A DNA stretch of 64,000 nt from Dipteris shenzhenensis (taxonomy: Eukaryota; Polypodiophyta; Polypodiopsida; Gleicheniales), in NCBI GenBank assembly GCA_047967505.1, contig CM106538.1. One strand, written 5' to 3'. Below, one piece after another: positions 13,601 through 26,500 of this stretch. Both the position numbers and the translations under genes were made by a program. How positions within the stretch are numbered: position 1 is the first letter of the stretch; every line of letters starts with the position of its first letter. Below the pieces are notes generated by a model. It had not been told where the DNA came from. It was given only the letters and a program-made list of their open reading frames with translations, and ran no database searches.

Positions 13601-16600
13601 ATATGGTGCGTTTCCCTATTAGCTAGATTTAGATGCTGATTGGGAGAGACTAAAATGAATCGTTTAGACTTTACAAGTAGTTGTAGCTTGAATGAAGAGA
13701 TTTTGGACTACTTTTTGATTAGCCTTCTCCTTTAGTGCTACCCTTCGTCATGGCTGAGCCTGCCCTTCACCTCGGAGTGCCCACAGAAACTCAGTACGAA
13801 GACTTTGTATAAATGTATGCTCAAGTATGTGTGTGTGGATTTGTATGTGTGAGAGCATGTTTTTATACTATGGTCTACACCCGTTGTTGGGTGCTGATGA
13901 CGTCAGTGGGGATGCCATAATAGCTAGTCCCTGCTATGCGTGATGGAGTTTTTGGTTTTCAACATTATGAGTGACTATCATTAGATTGAAATTGCATGCT
14001 GTGTTTCTAGAGGATGAGTTTAGGAATGTTTCTGGATTCATCTAGGTACATGCCTCTGGTTATGGTAGGATAGACCTTGGTGCGAGGTGCAATGGGACAC
14101 GAGAGTGGATATGGCCATCTAGGGTAGGGCACTTGGAGTAGGTGCCTTTCTTTTCCTACAACACCCGAATTGGTAGAGTTGTAGAGGATCAAAGCGGTTG
14201 ATCATTTGGGATGGACTTGGACCATTGACGCTTTTTGATTAGCCTTCTCCTTTAGTGCTAGCCTTCATCATGGTTGAGTTTGCCCTTCACCTCCGGAGTG
14301 CCGACAGAGACTCAGTACGAAGACTTTGTATAAATGGATGCTCAAGTATGTGTGGGTGTGTGAATCTGTATGTGTGAGAGCATACTTTTATACTATGGTC
14401 TACCCCCACTATTGGGTGCTGATGACGTCAGTGGGGATGTCATAGTAGCTAGTCCCTGCTATGCGTGATGGAGTTTATGATTTTCAATCTTATGAGTGAC
14501 TATGGTGAGATTGAAACTGCACTATGTTGTGTTTTTAGAGGATGAGTTTGGGAATGTTCCTGGATTCATTTAGGTACATGCTTCTGCCATATTAGCGGAA
14601 AAATTTCACCTCGTGAAGTTTTCGTCCAAGTTGCGGCCTGCTGGTATTGCGATAATTCTTTCTATCTTAAATGGTGCGTTGCCCTATCAGCTAGATTTAG
14701 ATTCAGATGCTCGTTTGGGAGAGACTAAAATGAAATCATTTAGATTTCACAAGCAGTTGTAGCTTGAATGAAGAGATTTGGACTACTTTTTAATTAGCCT
14801 TCTCCTTTAGTGCTAGCCTTCGTCATGGATGAGTCTGCCCTTCACCTCCGGAGTGCCGATAGAAACTCAGTACAAAGACTTTGTATAAATGGATGCTCAA
14901 GTATGTGTGGGTGTGTGGATCTGTATGTGTGAGAGCATACTTTTATACTATGGTGACTGGTTTACCCCCACTGTTGGGTGCTGATGACGTCAGTGGGGAT
15001 GTCATAGTGCTATGCGTGATGGAGTTTATGGTTTTCAATCTTATGAGTAACTATCGTGAGATTGAAACTGCACTATGTTGTGTTTTTAGAGGATGAGTTT
15101 GGGAATGCTCTTGGATTCATTTAGGTATATTGGACCATTGACCCCAAACCTTTTTAGTATTGTTGGATCCCTCTAGGTGGTGCCTTTGGTTATGGGAGGG
15201 AAGACCCTTGTGCGAGGTGTAGTGGGGTCTAGGAAAGTGGTTCTAGCCAACTAGGGCCAACTAGGGTAGTGGAGGTGCCCTTCTTGTCCTATACTAGCCG
15301 CATTGGTAGATTGCTTCATCTAGCTGTGGTGGCATGGACACTCTCATGGGAGTGGCATCGGCTAGAGAAACATGTGCTACATGAGGTCCTAATCAAGTTT
15401 TGGGCCACCTTTCGATGAGCTTCTGCTCGAGGAAAATCTCCTATTTCTTTTGGATGGTAGGTCATGAAGGGCCACTACTAAGACCGTGGATGAAGTAGAT
15501 GGGGCCTATCATAGCTGTGACGCCAGGGACCCTAGACCATGTATGAAGTAGATGAGAGTAGATGGGGCCTATCATAGCTATGACGCCAAGGACCCTAGAC
15601 CATAGCTCGCTACTTGTGGGGTATGCATGGGCTCAGAGGATTTGGTGATGTGCCCGTTGGGACTTCAATTTGGGACAGAGTAACCTATGTCCAATCTGGT
15701 ATTGAGTATCCAAATCAAGGAGCCGATTAACTGACGATATCTACTTGCATCCACTAGATCATTGGGGTCATATTTGGTCAATTTGGTACTGGGGTCCATG
15801 GGTAATGAAATGGCACGACATTCTGTCATATAAAAACCCTCCAGAAGCTCTTCAGTATAATGTTTTTGTGACAGAAAATATGATTCCGGCCCCTGTGAAA
15901 TCTCCAAACCCCGAAAGAAGTGTAGGAGACCGAGATCAGTCATCTCAAAGGCCTGGGAAAGCTCGAGCCGCTTTGTTCTCGGAAATATGAGTAGCATGAC
16001 TCCCTGTAATGAATAGACTATCAACAAACATGATGATAAGGGAAAGAAGACCCTTTTGATAGAAGATGTACACATTGGGATCAGCCCGTGACCTGCGAAA
16101 ACGCTTCTGTGAAAAAAAAACTCATCAATTTTTTGATTCCAGGCTCAAGGAGCTTGCTTAAGCCCATATAAGGCTTTCCGTAATGTGTAGACCATGCCTT
16201 CTGCCTTGAAAAACCCAGGCGATTGCTCCACATACATCTCTTTCTTTAAATCACCATTGAGAAATGCAGATTTAACATCCATTTGGTAAATCGTCCGCTA
16301 CTGATGAGCAATTGCTAACACTGTCCGAAGAGTGGCCATCCTATCAGTAGGAGTAAACGTGTCATCACAATCAATCCCCAGTCGCTGTGAGTATCCCTTT
16401 GCCACAAGTCGGGCTTTGTGCTTATCCACTGTACCATCTGACGCATACTTGGTCTTGTAGACCCAATAGACACCAATGAATGAATGGCGCTTGGGGCGCG
16501 GTACTAACTCCCAGGTCCCATTTTCGCTCAATAGAATCCAACTCCAGTTCCATGGCCTTCTTCTAGTGTGTCTGACAGAGTGCTTCTCGAACATTTGAAG

Positions 16601-19600
16601 GCTCCTTGTCTTTGAGGATGCAGGACATCAAGGAAGAATTGACCTAGAGTGGAACTACCTTCAGAACCTTTTCCTTATCCTGGTGGGATGTATGAGGTCC
16701 GTCCTCCTCTCGAAGCCATGAAGAAGGGATGTCAGTGACACCTATGTTACGAAGGGTTTCAATCAACCAATGGGGTACTTTTTGAGAGCTTGACGCGAAA
16801 CTTTCTCCTGTTGCCTGGGGAGGTGGGGAATCATCTGGATCACTGTCGGAGTCACTCTTGGGTGGAGGTTCAGGTACAGCTGCCGAGGCTAGGGGCAGTG
16901 CAAGAACATAATCATCACTACTGTTATCTCTGGGATAAGAGGCGGGTCGACATCAACCATCAAAAAAGGAATTTGCTCATCAAAGATGACATCCCTGCTG
17001 AGGATAATTTCCCTCTTGGAAGGGTCATACAACCAATACCCTTTAAATTGGTGGAGGACGACATTGGGAGATGGTGGCAAGCATCATAGCCTGGAATACG
17101 TAGGAGTATAGTAAGCAGCCACCCACGTCAACATATGCCATGATATCATCTACATCTAACAGTTCCACATGGGACCTATAGAGTTGCCAATAATTTGCAT
17201 AAATTCTAGGCACGAAGGGATCTAGAAAGACTGCGGAAAGGTAGTAGTGTTTCTACAAGGCATGGCCTACATGCATTCTTATTCTCATAGATTGAGGAAT
17301 CTACTGGGAGGCTGTCGGGAGAACTCCGCCTCCCACCAAGGGTCCCTGCCACAAATCACAAAGATAAACTATTCCCACGTGCTCCTCTTAATCGTAGGCT
17401 TTTTTGAAAAAAAGACTCCGCCTTGCTTGTCCTCCTCAAACTCTAGGTTGTTTAAGTCACCTCCAACAATCCATGAGGCCAGGCTCTTAATCAGCCGCCT
17501 CCAAAACACAGGGTGCTAGTATCTACAAGTAGGGGCATACACATTTAGGATGCCGATCTTAGAGTCACCCTACTGTAAACCCATCCATATTGTCCACCAT
17601 GTGACAAGTCCATCGCGATATATACATCTGCAGCCACCGCGTGCGAGACAGAAATGCAAACCCCTTAGTCTTGCATACTACGAGGGACCAGGCTTCAGGG
17701 TCTCTCCCTGGGAGGAGATGATGCCGACATCTGATATCTGCCGCTGAAAACATATGCTCCTGAATCAAAAGAAAGTGCACGTCCTACCACAACCATTTAT
17801 AACTTCTGGCGAAGTATCAAATGCTATGGCTGCTGCCGCGTGTGTTTGTGAAGCTTGTGCACGTTGCAACTCACCAATTTCCAACTCATGGGGAGGAGGC
17901 ATAACGAGATTTACGCCATCTTCAAGGCCCATTGCATCATGAAGGAGAATTCTACCCCAAGTGTGGTAGTGCATTGTTGGAGTGTCTAGTACATAGCCTG
18001 TTTTAGCTGCACCTCTGGCCCCAAATGAAGCACACCCATTGCAATGTCTGAGTCTTGCCTAGCTGAGGTGAAGCCGATCTGAAAGGTAGCTGTGTCACCA
18101 CAAAGATCCTTCCTCTGGGAGCCCAGCCACTCCTCAATCCTGCAAAACAATTGCTGTCTCATCATAAAATCAAATAGCAGTGGGTTCTATTGCTCCTCTC
18201 CCACAGTGGCAAAGTGAAGCCCCAGAAAACCAACTACTTCCAGGGCTGCAAAATCAACACAGTCATCTCCTAAGCGAGAGGATAATCATCCTCTAGGTAG
18301 TTCCATGGTCCAAGCCTCAAGAAAACCCATGGCAAGGGTTGCCCTATTTGGGGCTTCGAACCTGAAGCTAGGTGAATAGCCACCAAACCTTGGCTGCTTC
18401 GAGGAGGCTAAATCCTACAAAGAGGGAGGGGGGCTGGGCTAGGCTGTGAATGAGAGGAGGCAGCTGCAGCTTGGGGAGAGGGGGGAGACTCAGACACGCC
18501 CTTGCTCGAGGGCTGGGAGTCTGGATGGGATTGAGGGGGAGGGTTGGAGATGGAAGAAGTGGCCGGAGCTGCTGAAAAGGGATGAGGAGAGGAGGGTGGA
18601 GGGTGGGTAGTGAGAGGGACTACAATAAGGGACGCGAGCGCGCGGGGGGGGGGGTAGAAGAAGAGAGATCCAGAGGGGGGGGGGAGTGGACTGACGGGGT
18701 AGTGGAAGCCTATGTAGCGGGAACTCTAGTGTTATGCTGATGTACAAGAGTCTGGGTGCTTTGGACCCTTGTCACTGGGGGGATCTTCCGAAAGATCATA
18801 GAAGGTTTTGTTCTCCAGAGTCTAGGGATGGCCTGTTGGGGCGCCTTTGGACTGCTTCCCTTGGGACTAGGAAGCTGCCTCCCGCTTTGCCCTCTCGCGC
18901 TCATGGAGTTTGGCACGTAGCTTGCGGTTCTTCAAAGCCTTCTTACTCAGCTTCTTACGAATCAAGCGCCCTCAGAAGGCTCTACCCATGGTGTCTGGGA
19001 CTTTGGATGTTGCTGGCCGGGGGTTGTGCTCTACCCGAGCACGCCGCCGTCTACTCCTATTGAGTCTGAGGAACTCCGTCATCAGCTACCATTGACGTTG
19101 TTGTTTGAGGCAAAGACTCAAGCACCGTGCCAAAGCAACTCCTGATGGATTGAAGGATAGGAAGGTACTCCCTTAGGAGCCTTTAGAAGCGGAGCGCCAC
19201 CTAGAAGCGCCACATGTGATGAGTCGAATCCATGTCGTCCACACTGAATCCATGATAGCACGGTATCAGGTAGACAAGGTGTGGCCGAGGAAGATAGGAC
19301 TTTGCTCCACCAAGGTCTGGGCGATGTCGTACTGCTGGAGGAGGAAGACACTCCCCTCTCGTACATAGTGACCTCTTGAATGTGGTCATCTGCTAGTGCT
19401 AAGCTCCCTCGGAGCCAATCACGGACTTGTCTCCTTGAGGGCATGAGACTTACGATCATGCCCACCAAGGCTCTATCCTGGAGTGGCTGATCTGCACTTT
19501 CAACCTGTTGCTTGTCCTATGGAGAAAGTAGAACCTTTAAAGCAGTGGGTGTCGAGGATGCTGCTGTAAGAGCTTGAGTTGAGGGTGCTTGCCATAAGAG

Positions 19601-20489
19601 CCCCTCTTGCTAGGCCAAAGGTCACCACGAAGTTTCGTTCCTCTAAGGTAAAGCAAAACAGTGCGCTACAAAAGGAAGGGGGTTGGAAAAAGGAAAAAAG
19701 GAGGAAGAAAACAGGACCAAGATCCTAAAAAAACCAGCCACAGGTTTAGACAGAAAGGGGTGCTCCAACATTGAGAGGGCTGTCAGAAAACTCTCTGAAA
19801 TGGGAGCCTTTCTGAGCCCAAAAAGCTTGCACCAAGAGGCTGCAAACGTCTTGAGCAAACGGGTGGCTCCAAGGGCTCCCAAACCTCCTAGGAGCAGGCG
19901 AATGCACAACCAAAGGGCTGCACACAAAGATAAGGATCCGAGGGCAGCTCAGATTGTCGAAGCTGAAACAAGATCCCTGCACAGTCGAATGCGCAAGGCT
20001 TAGAACGAACCCAGGTCCAATCCAAGAAGAAGATCCAGGCCAGAAGCAGCCTGGCAGGAGGCTTCAAACCAGCCAGCAAGAAGCTCGATTGAGCCACTCA
20101 AAGCTGTGGGAAACTCCAAGAAGAAACCGAACAGGCAGGAGATAAAAAAGCAGCATATATGCTCTCACTCCGGGCCACCTGAACACAAAGACTGCGTCTC
20201 AGAAGAGCTTGAGCTACTTGAGAAAACCCCGAGGAAAACATGAACTGGGGGGGCCCACAGAAACAACAAGAAAATGATCGTCCAGGAGCGCCGCTAGCTG
20301 CACCACCTCCTGGACGACCTCCAATAGACTAATGCGAACAGAAAACCAGCTCTCTGAGGAGAAGACAATCCCCAAAAAAGTGCCGCGACCTGACCCGAAC
20401 TACCTCACCAACTAGTAGCAGAAACTCGACCTGAAGAATCTCTAGAAAAGCAAGAAAGCAGCAAAGAAAAGCGAGGAGAAGAAGGAGAG

Positions 20490-20534
<45 letters not shown>

Positions 20535-23500
20535 CGGGGGAAGGGAGGGGGTGATGAAGAGGCTAGGCGGGGTGAAGGATCAGCTCAACAAGAAGCAGGG
20601 AGAGCAGCGAGCTCAGTACAACCCAGGATCTGATGACCTTTCTCTGTGTTGCCATCACTTGTGAGCAAAGTCCATGTGTAGTTGTTGAAAAAAATATCTG
20701 CTGGTTGTTTAGCCCCCCCCACTCTGGTTGTTGACACCACTTCCGAGACAGTCTAGGCAGTGAGCTGGGGTTCTGACAAGCAAGTACCATAACATGCAGC
20801 TTCTAGGCAGTGAGTTAGGCTTCTGAGAAGCAAGTACCATAACACGCAGCTTCCGCTATATGGAGGCATAATGGAGCTTGTGCCAAGGAAAAAAATGTTC
20901 TCACTAGTATTGTTAGCAAGTTTGCCACCGTGGAGGAATGCACATTTCTAGATATAGGGATTATTGTCATGACTCAAGTCTCAATGACTTTAGAACAGTG
21001 TCACAAGAAACGTTTCTAGAAACGTTTCTAGGAACACGTTTCTAGATTTTTACAGGCGTTTCGTCTAGAAACGCCTAAAAATACTTATTTTATAGAAGTT
21101 ATATATATAATATACTTCATAAATAATTGTCTTCAGATTCTCTCTCTCTCTCTCTCTCAAAAGAGCTCTCAGACTCCTCTCAAAAGAGCTCTCAGATATC
21201 CATATTGTGCACACAATGCACATTGCACACACATATTACACAGTTGAAAGGGTAAAAGGATGCGTCACGCAGCCTATAGATTGAGGTTTACAAAGACACA
21301 TATCTTCCAGTTTACAAATTACTATTAACTAATTAGTTGCAAGTGCATATGGCTACTAGCATATGCCATGGCCCATAGTTCAAACAAACTTACAAGTTTC
21401 AACTTATATGTACCTGCTCTAGTTGAGGATCTCAAAGGACAATCCTCCGCTGCTTTTCGAAGCTTCAGCATGAACTCGTATAGCAAGCCCATAGTACAAC
21501 CCTCATGGTCAAAGAGTCGAAGCACGAAGTACAAGGGCTCTATGGACATCTGAATGCAAAGGGCTTCCTGCCAAAACTAATTGTCAAAGACAATCCCCTC
21601 GACATTCTGTCCAGCAGGCAATCTCGAGTTACTCCAATCCAGCCAATCTGAACTGGTCATCATGCGAGGAAGGCTCTCTTTGGTCTCAACCAGCCTACAA
21701 ATGATAAAGTTTAAACAAATTTAAACAATGAATAATTTGAGGAATTGATCTTTGAATGATGAAAATTGAATCATGATTCATGAATCATATCTGCTAAGGA
21801 CTAGGAAGATGTAGCCAAAGCGTGTCTTTGAGGGTCTCAATAGCTCCCACTTACACTCCCTTCTGAATAGGGCCAGTGCATGTGGCTTACGAGTGATATA
21901 AGTCACTAGCTGCATTGCTTTTTCGACCACACTAGACACCCAAGGCAGCTTTCCAATATCCTCCATCATCAAGTCAAGAGAGTGTGAAGCACAAGGTGTC
22001 CATACTATCTTGGGATACTTCTCCTCTAGAAGACTTCCCATTCTCTTGCAGTTGGAGCCATTATCGGTGATGACTTGCACCACATTGTCCTCACCAACCT
22101 CCTTGATGGCTGCCTCAATATGACCCCATATCCACTCTCCGGTGATGTGAAGGCCGGCATGTGAGGCATCAACCACCCTCAAGAATATGCTTCCCACACA
22201 ACTAGTGACCAAGATATTAATTATGTGTCTCCTCTTCGTGTCACTCCATCCATCGGAGACTATGGTGCATCCATACCGACTCCAAGCTTCCTTGAGTCCC
22301 TCCATGTCTTTCTTGATTAATCCCACCTGCTTCTTCAAACGTGTGGTGCGGAGAGTCTCAGAACTAGCAGGTGTAAGGGATGATGCTCCTGCTCTACCAG
22401 CAGCTACAAGTGCATGATAAAACTTCTTGTAGGCAGGAGTCCTTGCAACATTGAAGGGAATATGCAAGCGTAGAAAAACTGCTCCTCTGCAATTGCAGCC
22501 TCTTGCTCCAGGCGTGGTGCCCAAGCAGCCTGTATAGGAGTAACTCTCGGAGTGATAGCTGCTGGACCACGCGGCCTCTTGGCAGGAGGCTGTGGAGGAG
22601 CTGATGGCATAGCAGACAGCCCAACTGATACGGATGCCAATGGAGTGGTGCCATGTAGAGGCTGAGTAGAGGCACTCCCATGAACTTGTGATGTCGATGT
22701 AGATGGAGTATACCCATGCCCCTCATGTTGTGAGTGAGAAAACTGCTCCTCTGCAATTGCAGCCTCTTGCTCCAGGCGTGGTGCCCAAGCAGCCTGTATA
22801 GGAGTAACTCTCGGAGTGATAGCTGCTGGACCACGCGGCCTCTTGGCAGGAGGCTGTGGAGGAGCTGATGGCATAGCAGACAACCCAACTGATACGGATG
22901 CCAATGGAGTGGTGCCATGTAGAGGCTGAGTAGAGGCACTCCCATGAACTTGTGATGTCGATGTAGATGGAGTATACCCATGCCCCTCATGTTGTGAGTG
23001 AGAACACTCGACATTCCCGGTATCTGACTGCGATGATGTGAAAGTGACGGTTGTGTTGAAAATGGAGAGAGGGTGAGAGACACATGATTGGAGACAAGAG
23101 CTGAGGCACGAACTGATGTTGATTGATTGATTAATCACAGCAAGTACATAGCCTCTTTTATAGGCTGGGCAAGCCTTATCTTCCCACACAGACACCTCAT
23201 AGATGAGGTCACACACAAGAGAATCTAGATCCTATAATCTAGGGGAGGAATCACACCTACCACATGAGGTGGCACAAGTGGCCTCAAGAATCTTCACACT
23301 CACACAACTGTAGAACACTCCTAGGACTCTAGGACCACACACACTAGGACTCCGATTCCAACAAACCCCCCTTCGGAGCTAGGGTGAGAAACTATGACAT
23401 CTTCCAGACTGTGCATCCCAGGCAATTTCAGAGGCTAACAGCCGAGCATAATTCAGAGGTTGAACCAAGCACTCTCATGGCTTAGGTGTCAACGTGATCA

Positions 23501-26500
23501 GAGACTCAAATCTGAGCATGGATGCATGACCAACTCATAGGTCTAGCGAATACACCAACATTTTGGAACTTGGCCAGGCCTGATAAAGGAAAGACATAAC
23601 GACCCCCCTGTCTCCTAATTGGGTACATGGAAATAAGTGGAGCCTTTTATAGGACAAGGCACACAAAATGACAAATTATTACATCATTTTAGGGGGACTA
23701 CCCAAGGCAGAGTACCTAACACACATGACTCTAGAAAGCCCACTCTTCATCTATCACCTCATGGAGGGATAGACCAGAAACAGCAGTAGTGCAGGCTTGT
23801 TCCTCAGGTCCAGAAGGTGTAGCTTCATCGTCTTCGTCCTCGCTCTGCTCCGCAACCAGATTGGCATGTTCTTTGGCTTGTACCTTTGCCATCTTCTTGA
23901 AGCAACGATCCTCTGGATGGCCAAGTTTCTGACAGTAATTACATTTAAGAGGTTTTCCTTTCTTCTTGGGCTTATTCTTGAGAAAGAATGCTTTGCCAGA
24001 TTCGAAGGAAGATTCTGCTTTCTCTGTAAGCCTACGGTCCTCATCAATGAGATGAGCTACCATTGCGGCTGACTCTTAGGACAGCAAGGATCTCATTGTA
24101 CTTGGAAATGTCTTCAATACTTGAGAGAAGTATAGCAACTTGATCATCATCTTCAACAATGGCTCGGATGGCAGATAATTGTTGGAGAATTGACCCAAGA
24201 TTGCTCAAGTGTTCATTGAGGGTTTCAGTTTCCTTCATCTTGAGCTTGAAGAGTTTTTGTTTGAGAAATACTCTGGAATTATTGATCTTATTTCCAAACA
24301 AATTCTCTAATTTTTCCCAAACGTCATTTGCAGTCTTATCAAAATCCACGTGGATAAGGTTGTCAGCTAAAGCTAGGCCAATGATAGCCATTGCTTTATC
24401 ATTTTGGTTCTCCCACCAACTGATTCTAGCATTATCACTTTGGGGTTTTGGCTCCTTGCCATTGGTGATATTCCATATCCCTTCTTGCATAAGAAGAGGC
24501 CGGAGTTTCGTCTGCCAAGTTGGAAAATTGCTCCCTGAGAATTTCTCGATGAACGAGGAGTTTTTTATGCTATCCATTGGTGGGAAGGTCTTAGCTGTTA
24601 TTACAGCCAGTGTCTAAATCCCTTACAATGTTTACTCAAATTTCAAAAAAGGCCCAAATTTTACATGGTAGAAGCTTCAATTATGCCAAAGGAAGACACA
24701 TGATAGAAAAGCCCTAAATTTTTGGGTTAGGGTTGCTGCAAAATTAGGGTTTGCAGAAAATTGGGGCTTTTCAAAATTTCCTAGAGCATAGTGTTCTAGC
24801 AATACTAGGGAAGCTTCAGACCATAAAAGCCCCAACAAATTCACCCAAAATGAGGCAAAATTCTTGAAAAGCGCAATTTAGGGTTTTGGGCTCAGATATG
24901 CAGCAGGAAAAGTGTGAGCATGAGAGTAGGCAGAATATCTCAGACAGACTGTTTGCAAAAGATAGCGCACATTTCAAGGCTGGCTGTACGGACAGTACTG
25001 TAAAAGCGTACGAACAGTAGGCCTGTTTGTACGGTGCAACAGTCCGTACAGTCCGTACGGCTGTACGGCCTGTTTGCTGGTCAATGGAGAGGCATAGGTC
25101 CGGGCTGATACGGGCTCTTGTACACTGATGCTGAGGCTAAAGAGCAGTCGATGATGAGGCTTGGGTAGGAGCTCATGTGGAGAGGCAAACGAAGAAGAGG
25201 GAGTGCTTCGAGGAAGGAGAGGAGAACTAGAGTGGCCCAGCAAAGGAGAGAGGTAGCGGCGAGGCAAGGGAGAGGGGAGAGGAGAATCAGGGCAGTAGCA
25301 TCCGAGTGGCGCAGATTTTGAGGCTGTTTGGTACGGGCCTGCTGTATGGCAAATCGTACGTCAGTACGGCAGATCGTACGGCAGATTGTATGGCAGATCA
25401 TACAGCAGCTGCAGAGGTCAAGTTGTACGGAAGATTGTATGCTGCAGGTACGATCGTACGGCAGGCAAGCCGTACAGGCTGCACGGCTGATTTGCAGTGG
25501 GCTGTGCGATCTTCTTGTAGGTCGATGGAGAGGCTTCGGAGCTGACTAAAGGATTGGCCGTTGGTGAGGCAAGGCTCAGTCAGGGAAGACCTGCTCTGAT
25601 ACCAACTGTTGAAAATGGGGAGAGGGTGAGAGACACATGATTGGAGACAAGAGCTGAGGCACGAACTGATGTTGATTGATTGATTAATCACAGCAAGTAC
25701 ATAGCCTCTTTTATAGGCTGGGCAAGCCTTATCTTCCCACACAGACACCTCATAGATGAGGTCACACACAAGAGAATCTAGATCCTATAATCTAGGGGAG
25801 GAGTCACACCTACCACATGAGGTGGCACAAGTGGCCTCAAGACTCTTCACACTCACACAATTGTAGGACACTCCTAGGACTCTAGGACCACACACACTAG
25901 GACTCTGATTCCAACAGGTTGCCTCTATGCCCAACTTCTATTGCTCAACCAACACATTAGCTTGAAGAACTTGATTTGTGATCACGGGATGGAGGAGGGA
26001 TCGAATCTCAACAAATTTGGATGAGGTACCTCCATATTCCAAGAAGATCCCCTCTGGAATGGCATGGCAAGCACTCTTACCCTGGTCTCCGATCCATAAA
26101 AAATGTGCTCGAACTCGAGGGGCAGATCCCGTCAAAGTGTCACCACAAAACTTGCATACTGACCTCCTCGTGCCAGATGTGCCATATCTCTTTATAAAAA
26201 TGGCATCCTGCCATACATCCCGTTTTGTGCTTCCACTCGGTCTACCGGCACGTCTTGAGGCCATGGTATGGGAGTAGAGAGTAGAGTAGAGTAGATTGTA
26301 GAGGCTAGAGGAGAGTAGAGGGTAGAGTAGAGTAGAGTAGAGTAGAGGGTAGGGTAGGGTAGAGTAGAGGGTAGAGGGTAGACCGTAGAGGAAAGTAGAG
26401 GGTAGAGTAGAGTAGAGTAGAGTAGAGGCTCGAGGGTAGAGTAGAGAGTAGAGAGTAGAGGAGAGTAGAAGGTGGAGTAGAAGGTAGAGTAGACTGTAGA

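Larger units (their letters stand above)
23054..25916 (-). mobile_element. Gag-only Copia element (TR-GAG-like), complete with LTRs and 5-bp TSD
   Basis: Two 310-bp LTRs (23054-23363, 25607-25916), each TGTTGAAAATGG...GATTCCAACA, and an identical 5-bp duplication GGTTG outside (23049-23053, 25917-25921). The primer-binding site lies beside the right LTR and a polypurine tract beside the left LTR, so transcription runs on the minus strand. I count six differences between the LTRs. The internal region (2.24 kb) encodes only gag. Protease, integrase and RT are absent without sign of decay, which matches the non-autonomous TR-GAG category. Confidence 0.93.

Noticed and set aside
22394-23083. 229-codon minus frame overlapping the hAT transposase
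   Set aside because: The alternative frame of the duplicated linker. The frame with transposase motifs is the other one.
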